Origin: Clusia tigrina
Lineage: Eukaryota > Arthropoda > Insecta > Diptera > Clusiidae
DNA length: 64,000 bases
Direction: 5' to 3'
NCBI GenBank assembly: GCA_920105625.2
Contig: OV050033.1
Span: forward strand, 113,545,700-113,609,699
Under the pieces are notes generated by a model. It made no database searches, was not told where the DNA came from, and saw only the letters and a list, made by a program, of their open reading frames with translations. Shown piece by piece: positions 50,315-63,200 of the stretch. Every line of letters starts with the position of its first letter. The first letter of the stretch is position 1. A program made the position numbers and the translations under genes.

Positions 50315-53300
50315 TACCAGTGTTTGATGTGGGATTCAAGGGTAGCATAGCTTTGAGCGATAGCATAAATTGACAAGAGGCTCGAGTACTTTATTGTTAC
50401 AAAATTTCAAGGCTTTATGACGCTCCAGTAAAAAGTTGCAAGCGTTTGTATGTTGCAAACTTTGATAGGTGTAGGACGTACCGTATAGAAGTTAGGGCCA
50501 TTTGAAGTTTTATCAGTGTTTGATTTGGGACTCAAGGGTAGCATAGCTTTGAGCGATTGCTTAAATTGACAAGAGGCTCGAGTACTTTATTGTTACAAAA
50601 TTTCAAGGTTTTATGACGCTCCAGTAAAAAGTTACAGGCATTTGTATGTTGCAAACTTAATAGGTGTAGGACGTACCAAATAGAAGTTAGGGCCATTTGA
50701 AGTTTTATCAGTGTTTGATTTGGGACTCAAATGTAGCATAGCTTTGAGCGATAACTTAAATTGACAAGAGGCTCGAGCACTTTATTGTTACAAAATTTCA
50801 AGGTTTTATGACGCTCCAGTAAAAAGTTACAGGCATTTGTATGTTGCAAACTTTGATAGGTGTAGGACGTACCGTATAGAAGTTAGGGCCATTTGAAGTT
50901 TTATCAGTGTTTGATGTGGGACTCAAGGGTAGCATAGCTTTGAGCGATAGCTTAAATTGACAAGAGGCTCGAGTACATTATTGTTACAAATTTCAAGGTT
51001 TTATGGCGCTCCAGTAAAAAGTTACAAGCATTTGTATGTTGCAAACTTTGATAGGTGTAGGACGTACCGTATAGAAGTTAGAGCCATTAGAAGTTTTATC
51101 AGTGTCTGATTTGGGACTCAAGGGTAGCATAGCTTTGAGCGATAGCTTAAATTGACAAGAGGCTCGAGTACTTTATTGTTACAAAATTTCAAGGTTTTAT
51201 GACGCTCTAGTAAAAAGTTACAAGCATTTGTATGTTGCAAACTTTGATAGGTGTAGGACGTACTGTATAGAAGTTCGGGCCATTTGAAGTTTTATCAGTG
51301 ATTGATTTGGGACTCAAGGGTAGCATAGCTCCGAGCGATAGCTTAAATTGACAAGAGGCTCGAGTACTTTATTGTTACAAAATTTCAAGGTTTTATGACG
51401 CTCCAGTAAAAAGTTACAAGCATTTGTATGTTGCAAACTTTGATAGGTGTAGGACGTACTGTATAGAAGTTCGGGCCATTTGAAGTTTTATCAGTGATTG
51501 ATTTGGGACTCAAGGGTAGCATAGCTCCGAGCGATAGCTTAAATTGACAAGAGGCTCGAGTACTTTACTGTTACAAAATTTCAAGGTTTTATGACGCTCC
51601 AGTAAAAAGTTGCAAGCATTTGTATGTTGCAAACTTTGATAGGTGTAGGACGTACCGTATAGAAGCTAGGGCCATTTGAAGCTTTATCAGTGTCTGATTT
51701 GGGACTCAAGGGTAGCATAGCTTTGAGCGATAGCTTAAATTGACAAGAGGCTCGAGTACTTTATTGTTACAAAATTTCAAGGTTTTATGACGCTCTAGTA
51801 AAAAGTTACAAGCATTTGTATGTTGCAAACTTTGATAGGTGTAGGACGTACTGTATAGAAGTTCGGGCCATATGAAGTTTTATCAGTGATTGATTTGGGA
51901 CTCAAGGGTAGCATAGCTTTGAGCGATAGCTTAAATTGACAAGAGGCTCGAGTACCTTATTGTAACAAAATTTCAAGGTTTTATGACGCTCCAGTAAAAA
52001 GTTGCCAGCATTTGTATGTTGGAAACTTTGATAGGTGTAGGACGTACCGTATAGAAGTTAGGGCTATTTGAAGATTTATCAGTGTTTGATTTGGGATTCA
52101 AGGGTAGCATAGCTTTGAGCGATAGCTTAAATTGACAAGAGGCTCGAGTACTTTATTGTTACAAAATTTCAAGGTTTTATGACGCTCCAGTAAAAAGTTA
52201 CAAGCATTTGTATGTTGCAAACTTTGATAGGCGTAGGACGTACCGTATAGAAGTTAGGGCCATTTGAAGCTTTATCAGTGTTTGATTTGGGACTCAAGGG
52301 TAGCATAGCTTTGAGCGATAGCTTAAATTGACAAGAGGCTCGAGTACTTTATTGTTACAAAATTTCAAGGTTTTATGACGCTCCAGTAAAAAGTTGCAAG
52401 CAGTTGTATGTTGCAAACTTTGATAGGTGTAGGACGTACCGTATAGAAGTTAGGGCCATTTGAAGCTTTATCAGTGTCTGATTTGGGACTCAAGGGTAGC
52501 ATAGCTTTGAGCGATAGCTTAAATTGACAAGAGGCTCGAGTACTTATTGTTACAAAATTTCAAGGTTTTATGACGCTCTAGTTAAAAGTTACAAGCATTT
52601 GTATGTTGCAAACTTTGATAGGTGTAGGACGTACTATATAGAAGTTCGGGCCATTTGAAGTTTTATCAGTGATTGATTTGGGACTCAAGGGTAGCATAGC
52701 TTTGAGCGATAGCTTAAATTGACAAGAGGCTGGAGTACTTTATTGTAACAAAATTTCAAGGTTTTATGACGCTCCAGTAAAAAGTTGCCAGCATTTGTAT
52801 GTTGCAAACTTTGATAGGTGTAGGACGTACCGTATAGAAGTTAGGGCCATTTGAAGATATATCAGTGTCTGATTTGGGACTCAAGGGTAGCATAGCTTTG
52901 AGCGATAGCTTAAATTGACAAGAGGCTCGAGTACTTTATTGTCACAAAATTTCAAGGTTTTATGACGCTCCAGTAAAAAGTTACAGGCATTTGTATGTTG
53001 CAAACTTAATGGGTGTAGGACGTACCAAATAGAAGTTAGGGCCATTTGAAGTTTTATCAGTGTTTGATGTGGGACTCAAGGGTAGCATAGCTTTGAGCGA
53101 TAGCTTAAATTGACAACAGGCTCGAGTACTTTTTTGTTACAAAATTTAAGGTTTTATGATGCTCCAGTAAAAAGTTGCAAGCATTTGTATGTTGCAAACT
53201 TTGATAGATGTAGGACGTACCGTATAGAAGTTAGGGCCATTTGAAGTTTTATCAGTGTTTGATTTGGGACTCATGGGTAGCATAGCTTTGAGCGATGGCT

Positions 53301-53411
53301 TAAATTGACAAGAGGCTCGAGTACTTTATTGTTACAAAATTTCAAGGTTTTATGACGCTCCAGTAAAAAGTTACAAGCATTTGTATGTTGCAAACTTTGA
53401 TAGGTGTAGGA
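50315..53411 (+). repeat. Mixed monomers between the 20-mer and the right-hand 10-mer
   Basis: Pieces of the 20-mer unit continue (ACAAATTTC/GGCGCTCC near 50,986; CTCTAGTAAA at about 51,206, 51,794 and 52,577; CTGGAGTAC near 52,732), mixed with the first TTGTCACAAAATTT/CTTAATGGGTG monomer (52,941), which belongs to the next domain. At 50,640-50,720 a CAGGC monomer is followed by a T15 rather than a G15 monomer, suggesting a recombination junction. No gene is seen. Confidence 0.75.
51293..51684 (+). repeat. Single-monomer tandem duplication (2 x 196 bp)
   Basis: Two adjacent monomers starting at 51,293 and 51,489 share the otherwise rare CATAGCTCCGAGCG together with CAGTGATTG. The first ends in ACTGTATAGAAGTTCGGG, as does the monomer before it, so the homologous tract at an offset of 196 bp runs from about 51,205 to 51,565. 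It is the smallest period of recent amplification seen in the window. Confidence 0.82.
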
Positions 53412-55369
53412 CGTACCATATAGAAGTTAGGGCCATTTGAAGTTTTATCAGTGTTTGATTTGGGACTCAAGGGTAGCATAGCTTTGAGCGATAGCTTAAA
53501 TTGACAAGAGGCTCGAGCACTTTATTGTTACAAAATTTCAAGGTTTTATGACGCTCCAGTAAAAAGTTACAAGCATTTGTATGTTGCAAACTTTGATAGG
53601 TGTATGGCGTACCGTATAGAATTTAGGGCCATTTGAAGTTTTATCAGTGTTTGATTTGGGACTCAAATGTAGCATAGCTTTGAGCGATAACTTAAATTGA
53701 CAAGAGGCTCGAGCACTTTATTGTTACAAAATTTCAAGGTTTTATGACGCTCCAGTAAAAAGTTACAGGCATTTGTATGTTGCAAACTTTGATAGGTGTA
53801 GGACGTACCGTATAGAAGTTAGGGCCAATTGAAGTTTTATCAGTGTTTGATGTGGGGCTCAAGGGTAGCATAGCTTTGAGCGATAGCTTAAATTGACAAG
53901 AAGCTCGAGTACTTTATTGTTACAAAATTTCAAGGTTTTATGACGCTCCAGTAAAAAGTTACAAGCATTTATATGTTGCAAACTTTGATTGGTGTAGGAC
54001 GTACCGTATAGAAGTTAGGGCCATTTGAAGATATATCAGTGTTTGATTTGGGACTCAAGGGTAGCATAGCTTTGGGCGATAGCTTAAATTGACAAGAGGC
54101 TCGAGTACTTTATTGTTACAAAATTTCAAGGCTTTATGACGCTCCAGTAAAAAGTTGCAAGCGTTTGTATGTTGCAAACTTTGATAGGTGTAGGACGTAC
54201 CGTATAGAAGTTAGGGCCATTTGAAGTTTTATCAGTGTTTGATTTGGGACTCGAGGGTAGCATAGCTTTGAGCGATAGCTTAAATTGACAAGAGGCTCGA
54301 GTACTTTATTGTCACAAAATTTCAAGGTTTTATGACGCTCCAGTAAAAAGTTACAGGCATTTGTATGTTGCAAACTTAATGGGTGTAGGACGTATCAAAT
54401 AGAAGTTAGGGCCATTTGAAGTTTTATTAGTGTTTGATGTGGGACTCAAGGGTAGCATAGCTTTGAGCGATAGCTTAAATTGACAAGAGGCTCGAGTACT
54501 GTATTGTTACAAAATTTAAGGTTTTATGACGCTCCAGTAAAAAGTTGCAAGCATTTGTATGTTGCAAACTTTGATAGATGTAGGACGTACCGTATAGAAG
54601 TTAGGGCCATTTGAAGTTTTATCAGTGTTTGATTTGGGACTCATGGGTAGCATAGCTTTGAGCGATGGCTTAAATTGACAAGAGGCTCGAGTACTTTATT
54701 GTTACAAAATTTCAAGGTTTTATGACGCTCCAGTAAAAAGTTACAAGCATTTGTATGTTGCAAACTTTGATAGGTGTAGGACGTACCATATAGAAGTTAG
54801 GGCCATTTGAAGTTTTATCAGTGTTTGATTTGGGACTCAAGGGTAGCATAGCTTTGAGCGATAGCTTAAATTGACAAGAGGCTCGAGCACTTTATTGTTA
54901 CAAAATTTCAAGGTTTTATGACGCACCAGTAAAAAGTTACAAGCATTTGTATGTTGCAAACTTTGATAGGTGTATGACGTACCGTATAGAATTTAGGGCC
55001 ATTTGAAGATTTATCAGTGTTTGATTTGGGACTCAAATGTAGCATAGCTTTGAGCGATAACTTAAATTGACAAGAGGCTCGAGCACTTTATTGTTACAAA
55101 ATTTCAAGGTTTTATGACGCTCCAGTAAAAAGTTACAGGCATTTGTATGTTGCAAACTTTTATAGGTGTAAGACGTACCGTATAGTAGTTACGGCCATTT
55201 GAAGTTTTATCAGTGTTTGATGTGGGGCTCAAGGGTAGCATAGCTTTGAGCGATAGCTTAAATTGACAAGAGGCTCGAGTACTTTATTGTTACAAAATTT
55301 CAAGGTTTTATGACGTTCCAGTAAAAAGTTACAAGCATTTATATGTTGCAAACTTTGATTGGTGTAGGA
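53412..55369 (+). repeat. Right-hand 10-monomer repeat, first unit (1,958 bp)
   Basis: Markers recur 1,958 bp to the right: CAAGAAGCTCGAG (53,897 and 55,855), GATATATCAG with TTTGGGCGATAG (54,031 and 55,989), TTGTCACAAAATTT (54,311 and 56,269), CTTAATGGGTG, a 1-bp-deleted AAAATTTAAGG, ACTCATGGGTAGC (54,641 and 56,599), ACGCACCAG (54,921 and 56,879) and TATAGTAGTTACGGCC. About eight substitutions separate the two units, for example ACTCGAGGG near 54,250, CGTATCAAAT near 54,391 and ACTGTATTG near 54,498. Confidence 0.88.
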
Positions 55370-57327
55370 CGTACCGTATAGAAGTTAGGGCCATTTGAAG
55401 TTTTATCAGTGTCTGATTTGGGACTCAAGGGTAGCATAGCTTTGAGCGATAGCTTAAATTGACAAGAGGCTCGAGCACTTTATTGTTACAAAATTTCAAG
55501 GTTTTATGACGCTCCAGTAAAAAGTTACAAGCATTTGTATGTTGCAAACTTTGATAGGTGTATGACGTACCGTATAGAATTTAGGGCCATTTGAAGTTTT
55601 ATCAGTGTTTGATTTGGGACTCAAATGTAGCATAGCTTTGAGCGATAACTTAAATTGACAAGAGGCTCGAGCACTTTATTGTTACAAAATTTCAAGGTTT
55701 TATGACGCTCCAGTAAAAAGTTACAGGCATTTGTATGTTGCAAACTTTGATAGGTGTAGGACGTACCGTATAGAAGTTAGGGCCATTTGAAGTTTTATCA
55801 GTGTTTGATGTGGGGCTCAAGGGTAGCATAGCTTTGAGCGATAGCTTAAATTGACAAGAAGCTCGAGTACTTTATTGTTACAAAATTTCAAGGTTTTATG
55901 ACGCTCCAGTAAAAAGTTACAAGCATTTATATGTTGCAAACTTTGATTGGTGTAGGACGTACCGTATAGAAGTTAGGGCCATTTGAAGATATATCAGTGT
56001 TTGATTTGGGACTCAAGGGTAGCATAGCTTTGGGCGATAGCTTAAATTGACAAGAGGCTCGAGTACTTTATTGTTACAAAATTTCAAGGCTTTATGACGC
56101 TCCAGTAAAAAGTTGCAAGCGTTTGTATGTTGCAAACTTTGATAGGTGTAGGACGTACCGTATAGAAGTTAGGGCCATTTGAAGTTTTATCAGTGTTTGA
56201 TTTGGGACTCAAGGGTAGCATAGCTTTGAGCGATAGCTTAAATTGACAAGAGGCTCGAGTACTTTATTGTCACAAAATTTCAAGGTTTTATGACGCTCCA
56301 GTAAAAAGTTACAGGCATTTGTATGTTGCAAACTTAATGGGTGTAGGACGTACCAAATAGAAGTTAGGGCCATTTGAAGTTTTATCAGTGTTTGATGTGG
56401 GACTCAAGGGTAGCATAGCTTTGAGCGATAGCTTAAATTGACAAGAGGCTCGAGTACTTTATTGTTACAAAATTTAAGGTTTTATGACGCTCCAGTAAAA
56501 AGTTGCAAGCATTTGTATGTTGCAAACTTTGATAGATGTAGGACGTACCGTATAGAAGTTAGGGCCATTTGAAGTTTTATCAGTGTTTGATTTGGGACTC
56601 ATGGGTAGCATAGCTTTGAGCGATGGCTTAAATTGACAAGAGGCTCGAGTACTTTATTGTTACAAAATTTCAAGGTTTTATGACGCTCCAGTAAAAAGTT
56701 ACAAGCATTTGTATGTTGCAAACTTTGATAGGTGTAGGACGTACCATATAGAAGTTAGGGCCATTTGAAGTTTTATCAGTGTTTGATTTGGGACTCAAGG
56801 GTAGCATAGCTTTGAGCGATAGCTTAAATTGACAAGAGGCTCGAGCACTTTATTGTTACAAAATTTCAAGGTTTTATGACGCACCAGTAAAAAGTTACAA
56901 GCATTTGTATGTTGCAAACTTTGATAGGTGTATGACGTACCGTATAGAATTTAGGGCCATTTGAAGTTTTATCAGTGTTTGATTTGGGACTCAAATGTAG
57001 CATAGCTTTGAGCGATAACTTAAATTGACAAGAGGCTCGAGCACTTTATTGTTACAAAATTTCAAGGTTTTATGACGCTCCAGTAAAAAGTTACAGGCAT
57101 TTGTATGTTGCAAACTTTTATAGGTGTAGGACGTACCGTATAGTAGTTACGGCCATTTGAAGTTTTATCAGTGTTTGATGTGGGGTTCAAGGGTAGCATA
57201 GCTTTGAGCGATAGCTTAAATTGACAAGAGGCTCGAGTACTTTATTGTTACAAAATTTCAAGGTTTTATGACGTTCCAGTAAAAAGTTACAAGCATTTAT
57301 ATGTTGCAAACTTTGATTGGTGTAGGA
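55370..57327 (+). repeat. Right-hand 10-monomer repeat, second unit (1,958 bp)
   Basis: This is the tandem partner of 53,412-55,369, matching on to about 57,400, where GATAGCTT/GAGCAC gives way to GATAACTT/GAGTAC. It overlaps in a different phase with the later 1,959-bp duplication that starts at 56,364. Confidence 0.87.
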
Positions 57328-58322
57328 CGTACCGTATAGAAGTTAGGGCCATTTGAAGTTTTATCAGTGTCTGATTTGGGACTCAAGGGTAGCATAGCTT
57401 TGAGCGATAACTTAAATTGACAAGAGGCTCGAGTACTTTATTGTTACAAAATTTCAAGGTTTTATGACGCTCCAGTAAAAAGTTGCCAGCATTTGTATGT
57501 TGGAAACTTTGATAGGTGTAGGACGTACCGTATAGAAGTTAGGGCTATTTGAAGATTTATCAGTGTTTGATTTGGGATTCAAGGGTAGCATAGCTTTGAG
57601 CGATAGCTTAAATTGACAAAAGGCTCAAGTACTTTATTGTTACAAAATTTCAAGGTTTTATGATGCTCCAGTAAAAAGTTACAAGCATTTGTATGTTGCA
57701 AACTTTGATAGGCGTAGGACGTACCGTATAGAAGTTAGGGCCATTTGAAGTTTTATCAGTGTTTGATGTGGGACTCAAGGGTAGCATAGCTTTGAGCGAT
57801 AGCTTAAATTGACAAGAGGCTCGAGTACTTTATTGTTACAAAATTTCAAGGTTTTATGACGCTCCAGTAAAAAGTTGCACGCATTTGTATGTTGCAAACT
57901 TTGATAGATGTAGGACGTACCGTATAGAAGTTAGGGCCATTTGAAGTTTTATCAGTGTTTGATTTGGGACTCATGGGTAGCATAGCTTTGAGCGATAGCT
58001 TAAATTGACAAGAGGCTCGAGTACTTTATTGTTACAAAATTTCAAGGTTTTATGACGCTCCAGTAAAAAGTTACAAGCATTTGTATGTTGCAAACTTTGA
58101 TAGGTGTAGGACGTACCATATAGAAGTTAGGGCCATTTGAAGTTTTATCAGTGTTTGATTTGGGACTCAAGGGTAGCATAGCTTTGAGCGATTGCTTAAA
58201 TTGACAAGAGGCTCGAGCACTTTATTGTTACAAAATTACAAGGTTTTATGACGCTCCAGTAAAAAGTTACAAGCATTTGTATGTTGCAAACTTTGATAGG
58301 TGTATGACGTACCGTATAGAAT
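56364..58322 (+). repeat. 10-monomer tandem duplication, copy 1 (1,959 bp)
   Basis: Reading this copy against 58,323-60,281, I saw no difference, including rare variants such as GGGGTTCAAGG (57,182 and 59,141), GACGTTCCAG, AAAGGCTCAAGTAC, GATGCTCCAG and CAAAATTACAAGG (58,232 and 60,191). The left edge lies where GAAGTTAGGG here meets GAATTTAGGG at 58,322. The unit combines monomers of the 1,958-bp repeat with a three-monomer stretch (GCCAGC, GGAAAC, GGCTATTTG) not present in the earlier units. Confidence 0.94.
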
Positions 58323-60281
58323 TTAGGGCCATTTGAAGTTTTATCAGTGTTTGATGTGGGACTCAAGGGTAGCATAGCTTTGAGCGATAGCTTAAATTGA
58401 CAAGAGGCTCGAGTACTTTATTGTTACAAAATTTAAGGTTTTATGACGCTCCAGTAAAAAGTTGCAAGCATTTGTATGTTGCAAACTTTGATAGATGTAG
58501 GACGTACCGTATAGAAGTTAGGGCCATTTGAAGTTTTATCAGTGTTTGATTTGGGACTCATGGGTAGCATAGCTTTGAGCGATGGCTTAAATTGACAAGA
58601 GGCTCGAGTACTTTATTGTTACAAAATTTCAAGGTTTTATGACGCTCCAGTAAAAAGTTACAAGCATTTGTATGTTGCAAACTTTGATAGGTGTAGGACG
58701 TACCATATAGAAGTTAGGGCCATTTGAAGTTTTATCAGTGTTTGATTTGGGACTCAAGGGTAGCATAGCTTTGAGCGATAGCTTAAATTGACAAGAGGCT
58801 CGAGCACTTTATTGTTACAAAATTTCAAGGTTTTATGACGCACCAGTAAAAAGTTACAAGCATTTGTATGTTGCAAACTTTGATAGGTGTATGACGTACC
58901 GTATAGAATTTAGGGCCATTTGAAGTTTTATCAGTGTTTGATTTGGGACTCAAATGTAGCATAGCTTTGAGCGATAACTTAAATTGACAAGAGGCTCGAG
59001 CACTTTATTGTTACAAAATTTCAAGGTTTTATGACGCTCCAGTAAAAAGTTACAGGCATTTGTATGTTGCAAACTTTTATAGGTGTAGGACGTACCGTAT
59101 AGTAGTTACGGCCATTTGAAGTTTTATCAGTGTTTGATGTGGGGTTCAAGGGTAGCATAGCTTTGAGCGATAGCTTAAATTGACAAGAGGCTCGAGTACT
59201 TTATTGTTACAAAATTTCAAGGTTTTATGACGTTCCAGTAAAAAGTTACAAGCATTTATATGTTGCAAACTTTGATTGGTGTAGGACGTACCGTATAGAA
59301 GTTAGGGCCATTTGAAGTTTTATCAGTGTCTGATTTGGGACTCAAGGGTAGCATAGCTTTGAGCGATAACTTAAATTGACAAGAGGCTCGAGTACTTTAT
59401 TGTTACAAAATTTCAAGGTTTTATGACGCTCCAGTAAAAAGTTGCCAGCATTTGTATGTTGGAAACTTTGATAGGTGTAGGACGTACCGTATAGAAGTTA
59501 GGGCTATTTGAAGATTTATCAGTGTTTGATTTGGGATTCAAGGGTAGCATAGCTTTGAGCGATAGCTTAAATTGACAAAAGGCTCAAGTACTTTATTGTT
59601 ACAAAATTTCAAGGTTTTATGATGCTCCAGTAAAAAGTTACAAGCATTTGTATGTTGCAAACTTTGATAGGCGTAGGACGTACCGTATAGAAGTTAGGGC
59701 CATTTGAAGTTTTATCAGTGTTTGATGTGGGACTCAAGGGTAGCATAGCTTTGAGCGATAGCTTAAATTGACAAGAGGCTCGAGTACTTTATTGTTACAA
59801 AATTTCAAGGTTTTATGACGCTCCAGTAAAAAGTTGCACGCATTTGTATGTTGCAAACTTTGATAGATGTAGGACGTACCGTATAGAAGTTAGGGCCATT
59901 TGAAGTTTTATCAGTGTTTGATTTGGGACTCATGGGTAGCATAGCTTTGAGCGATAGCTTAAATTGACAAGAGGCTCGAGTACTTTATTGTTACAAAATT
60001 TCAAGGTTTTATGACGCTCCAGTAAAAAGTTACAAGCATTTGTATGTTGCAAACTTTGATAGGTGTAGGACGTACCATATAGAAGTTAGGGCCATTTGAA
60101 GTTTTATCAGTGTTTGATTTGGGACTCAAGGGTAGCATAGCTTTGAGCGATTGCTTAAATTGACAAGAGGCTCGAGCACTTTATTGTTACAAAATTACAA
60201 GGTTTTATGACGCTCCAGTAAAAAGTTACAAGCATTTGTATGTTGCAAACTTTGATAGGTGTATGACGTACCGTATAGAAT
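58323..60281 (+). repeat. 10-monomer tandem duplication, copy 2 (1,959 bp)
   Basis: This is the apparently identical partner of 56,364-58,322. The match runs to about 60,311, where GATTTGGG replaces GATGTGGG. The junction brings ACTCATGGG monomers only three monomers apart (57,971 to 58,558), against ten elsewhere. An exact 1.96 kb copy is either the youngest event in the window or a product of assembly. Confidence 0.94.
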
Positions 60282-63200
60282 TTAGGGCCATTTGAAGTTT
60301 TATCAGTGTTTGATTTGGGACTCAAATGTAGCATAGCTTTGAGCGATAACTTAAATTGACAAGAGGCTCGAGCACTTTATTGTTACAAAATTTCAAGGTT
60401 TTATGACGCTCCAGTAAAAAGTTACAAGCATTTGTATGTTGCAAACTTTGATAGGTGTAGGACGTACCGTATAGAAGTTAGGGCCATTTGAAGTTTTATC
60501 AGTGTTTGATGTGGGACTCAAGGGTAGCATAGCTTTGAGCGATAGCTTAAATTGACAAGAGGCTCGAGTACTTTATTGTTACAAATTTCAAGGTTTTATG
60601 ACGCTCCAGTAAAAATTTACAAGCATTTGTATGTTGCAAACTTTGATAGGTGTAGGACGTACCGTATAGAAGTTAGAGCCATTTGAAGTTTTATCAGTGT
60701 CTGATTTGGGACTCAAGGGTAGCATAGCTTTGAGCGATAGCTTAAATTGACAAGAGGCTCGAGTACTTTATTGTTACAAAATTTCAAGGTTTTATGACGC
60801 TCTAGTAAAAAGTTACAAGCATTTGTATGTTGCAAACTTTGATAGGTATAGGACGTACTGTATAGAAGTTCGGGCCATTTGAAGTTTTATCAGTGATTGA
60901 TTTGGGACTCAAGGGTAGCATAGCTTTGAGCGATAGCTTAAATTGACAAGAGGCTCGAGTACTTTATTGTTACAAAATTTCCAGGTTTTATGACGCTCCA
61001 GTAAAAAGTTAGAAGCATTTGTATGTTGCACACTTTGATAGGTGTAGGACGTACCGTATAGAAGTTAGGGCTATTTGAAGATTTATCAGTGTTTGATTTG
61101 GGATTCAAGGGTAGCTTAGCTTTGAGCGATAGCTTTAATTGACAAGAGGCTCGAGTACTTTATTGTGACAAAATTTCAAGGTTTTATGACGCTCCAGTAA
61201 AAAGTTACAAGCATTTGTATGTTGCAAACTTTGATAGGCGTAGGACGTACCGTATAGAAGTTAGGGCCATTTGAAGTTTTATAAGTGTTTGATTTGGGAC
61301 TCAAGGGTAGCATAGCTTTGAGCGATAGCTTAAATTGACAAGAGGCTCGAGTACTTTATTGTTACAAAATTTCAAGGTTTTATGACGCTGCAGTAAAAAG
61401 TTACAAGCATTTGTATGTTGCAAACTTTGATAGGTGTAGGACGTACCGTATAGAAGTTAGGGCTATTTGAAGATTTATCAGTGTTTGATTTGGGATTCAA
61501 GGGTAGCATAACTTTGAGCGATAACTTAAATTGACAAGAGGCTCGAGTACTTTATTGTGACAAAATTTCAAGGTTTTATGACGCTCCAGTAAAAAGTTAC
61601 AAACATTTGTATGTTGCAAACTTTGATAGGCGTAGGACGTACCGTATAGAAGTTAGGGCAATTTGAAGTTTTATCAGTGTTTGATTTGGGACTCAAGGGT
61701 AGCATAGCTTTGAGCGATAGCTTAAATTGACAAGAGGCTCGAGTACTTTATTGTTACAAAATTTCAAGGTTTTATGACGCTCCAGTAAAAAGTTGCAAGC
61801 ATTTGTATGTTGCAAACTTTGATAGGTGTAGGACGTACTGTATAGAAGTTTGGGCCATTTGAAGTTTTATCAGTGATTGATTTGGGACTCAAGGGTAGCT
61901 TAGCTTTGAGCGATAGCTTAAATTGACAAGAGGCTGGAGTACTTTATTGTAACAAAATTTCAAGGTTTTATGACGCTCCAGTAAAAAGTTGCCAGCATTT
62001 GTATGTTGGAAACTTTGATAGGTGTAGGACGTACCGTATAGAAGTTAGGGCTATTTGAAGATTTATCAGTGTTTGATTTGGGATTCAAGGGTAGCATAGC
62101 TTTGAGCGATAGCTTAAATTGACATGAGGCTCGAGTACTTTATTGTTAAAAAATTTCAAGGTTTTATGACGCTCCAGTAAAAAGTTGCAAGCATTTGTAT
62201 GTTGCAAACTTTGATAGGTGTAGGACGTACTGTATAGAAGTTCGGGCCATTTGAAGTTTTATCAGTGATTGATTTGGGACTCAAGGGTAGCATAGCTTTG
62301 AGCGATAACTTAAATTGACAAGAGGCTCGAGTACTTTATTGTAAAAAAATTTCAAGGTTTTATGACGCTCCAGTAAAAAGTTGATAGCATTTGTATGTTG
62401 GAAACTTTGATTGGTGTAGGACGTACCGTATAGAAGTTAGGGCTATTTGAAGATTTATCAGTGTTTGATTTGGGACTCAAATGTAGCATAGCTTTGAGCG
62501 ATAACTTAAATTGACAAGAGGCTCGAGCACTTTATTGTTACAAAATTTCAAGGTTTTATGACGCTCCAGTAAAAAGTTACAGGCATTTGTATGTTGCAAA
62601 CTTTGATAGGTGTAGGACGTACCGTATAGAAGTTAGGGCCATTTGAAGTTTTATCAGTGTTTGATGTGGGACTCAAGGGTAGCATACCTTTGAGCGATAG
62701 CTTAAATTGACAAGAGGCTCGAGTACTTTATTGTTACAAATTTCAAGGTTTTATGACGCTCCAGTAAAAATTTACAAGCATTTGTATGTTGCAAACTTTG
62801 ATAGGTGTAGGACGTACCGTATAGAAGTTAGATCCATTTGAAGTTTTATCAGTGTCTGATTTGGGACTCAAGGGTAGCATAGCTTTGAGCGATAGCTTAA
62901 ATTGACAAGAGGCTCGAGTACTTTATTGTTACAAAATTTCAAGGCTTTATGACGCTCCAGTAAAAAGTTGCAAGCGTTTGTATGTTGCAAACTTTGATAG
63001 GTGTAGGACGTACCGTATAGAAGTTAGGGCCATTTGAAGTTTTATCAGTGTTTGATTTGGGACTCAAGGGTAGCATAGCTTTGAGCGATAGCTTAAATTG
63101 ACAAGAGGCTGGAGTACTTTATTGTAACAAAATTTCAAGGTTTTATGACGCTCCAGTAAAAAGTTGCCAGCATTTGTATGTTGCAAACTTTGATAGGTGT

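Noticed and set aside
318..54373. Reverse-strand open frames of 64-93 codons (for example 318-578, 6,373-6,654, 8,916-9,155, 10,876-11,115, 33,513-33,707 and 54,134-54,373)
   Set aside because: They span monomer boundaries and owe their length to 1-bp or 13-bp indels and stop-changing variants. The same peptide recurs because the monomer recurs. There are no recognisable domains and no promoter or splice context.
54980..60300. TTTAGGG, the plant-type telomere unit, in monomers reading GAATTTAGGGCC, and TTAGGG in the consensus
   Set aside because: It occurs once per monomer, never in tandem, and arises from a single G-to-T change in GAAGTTAGGGCC. It is not a telomeric array.
9185..62240. A CENP-B-box-like stretch in GAAGTTCGGGCCATTTGAAG variants
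   Set aside because: TTCG and the central A are placed as in the CENP-B box, but the required CGGG half is TGAA. The TTCG exists only in a subset of monomers.
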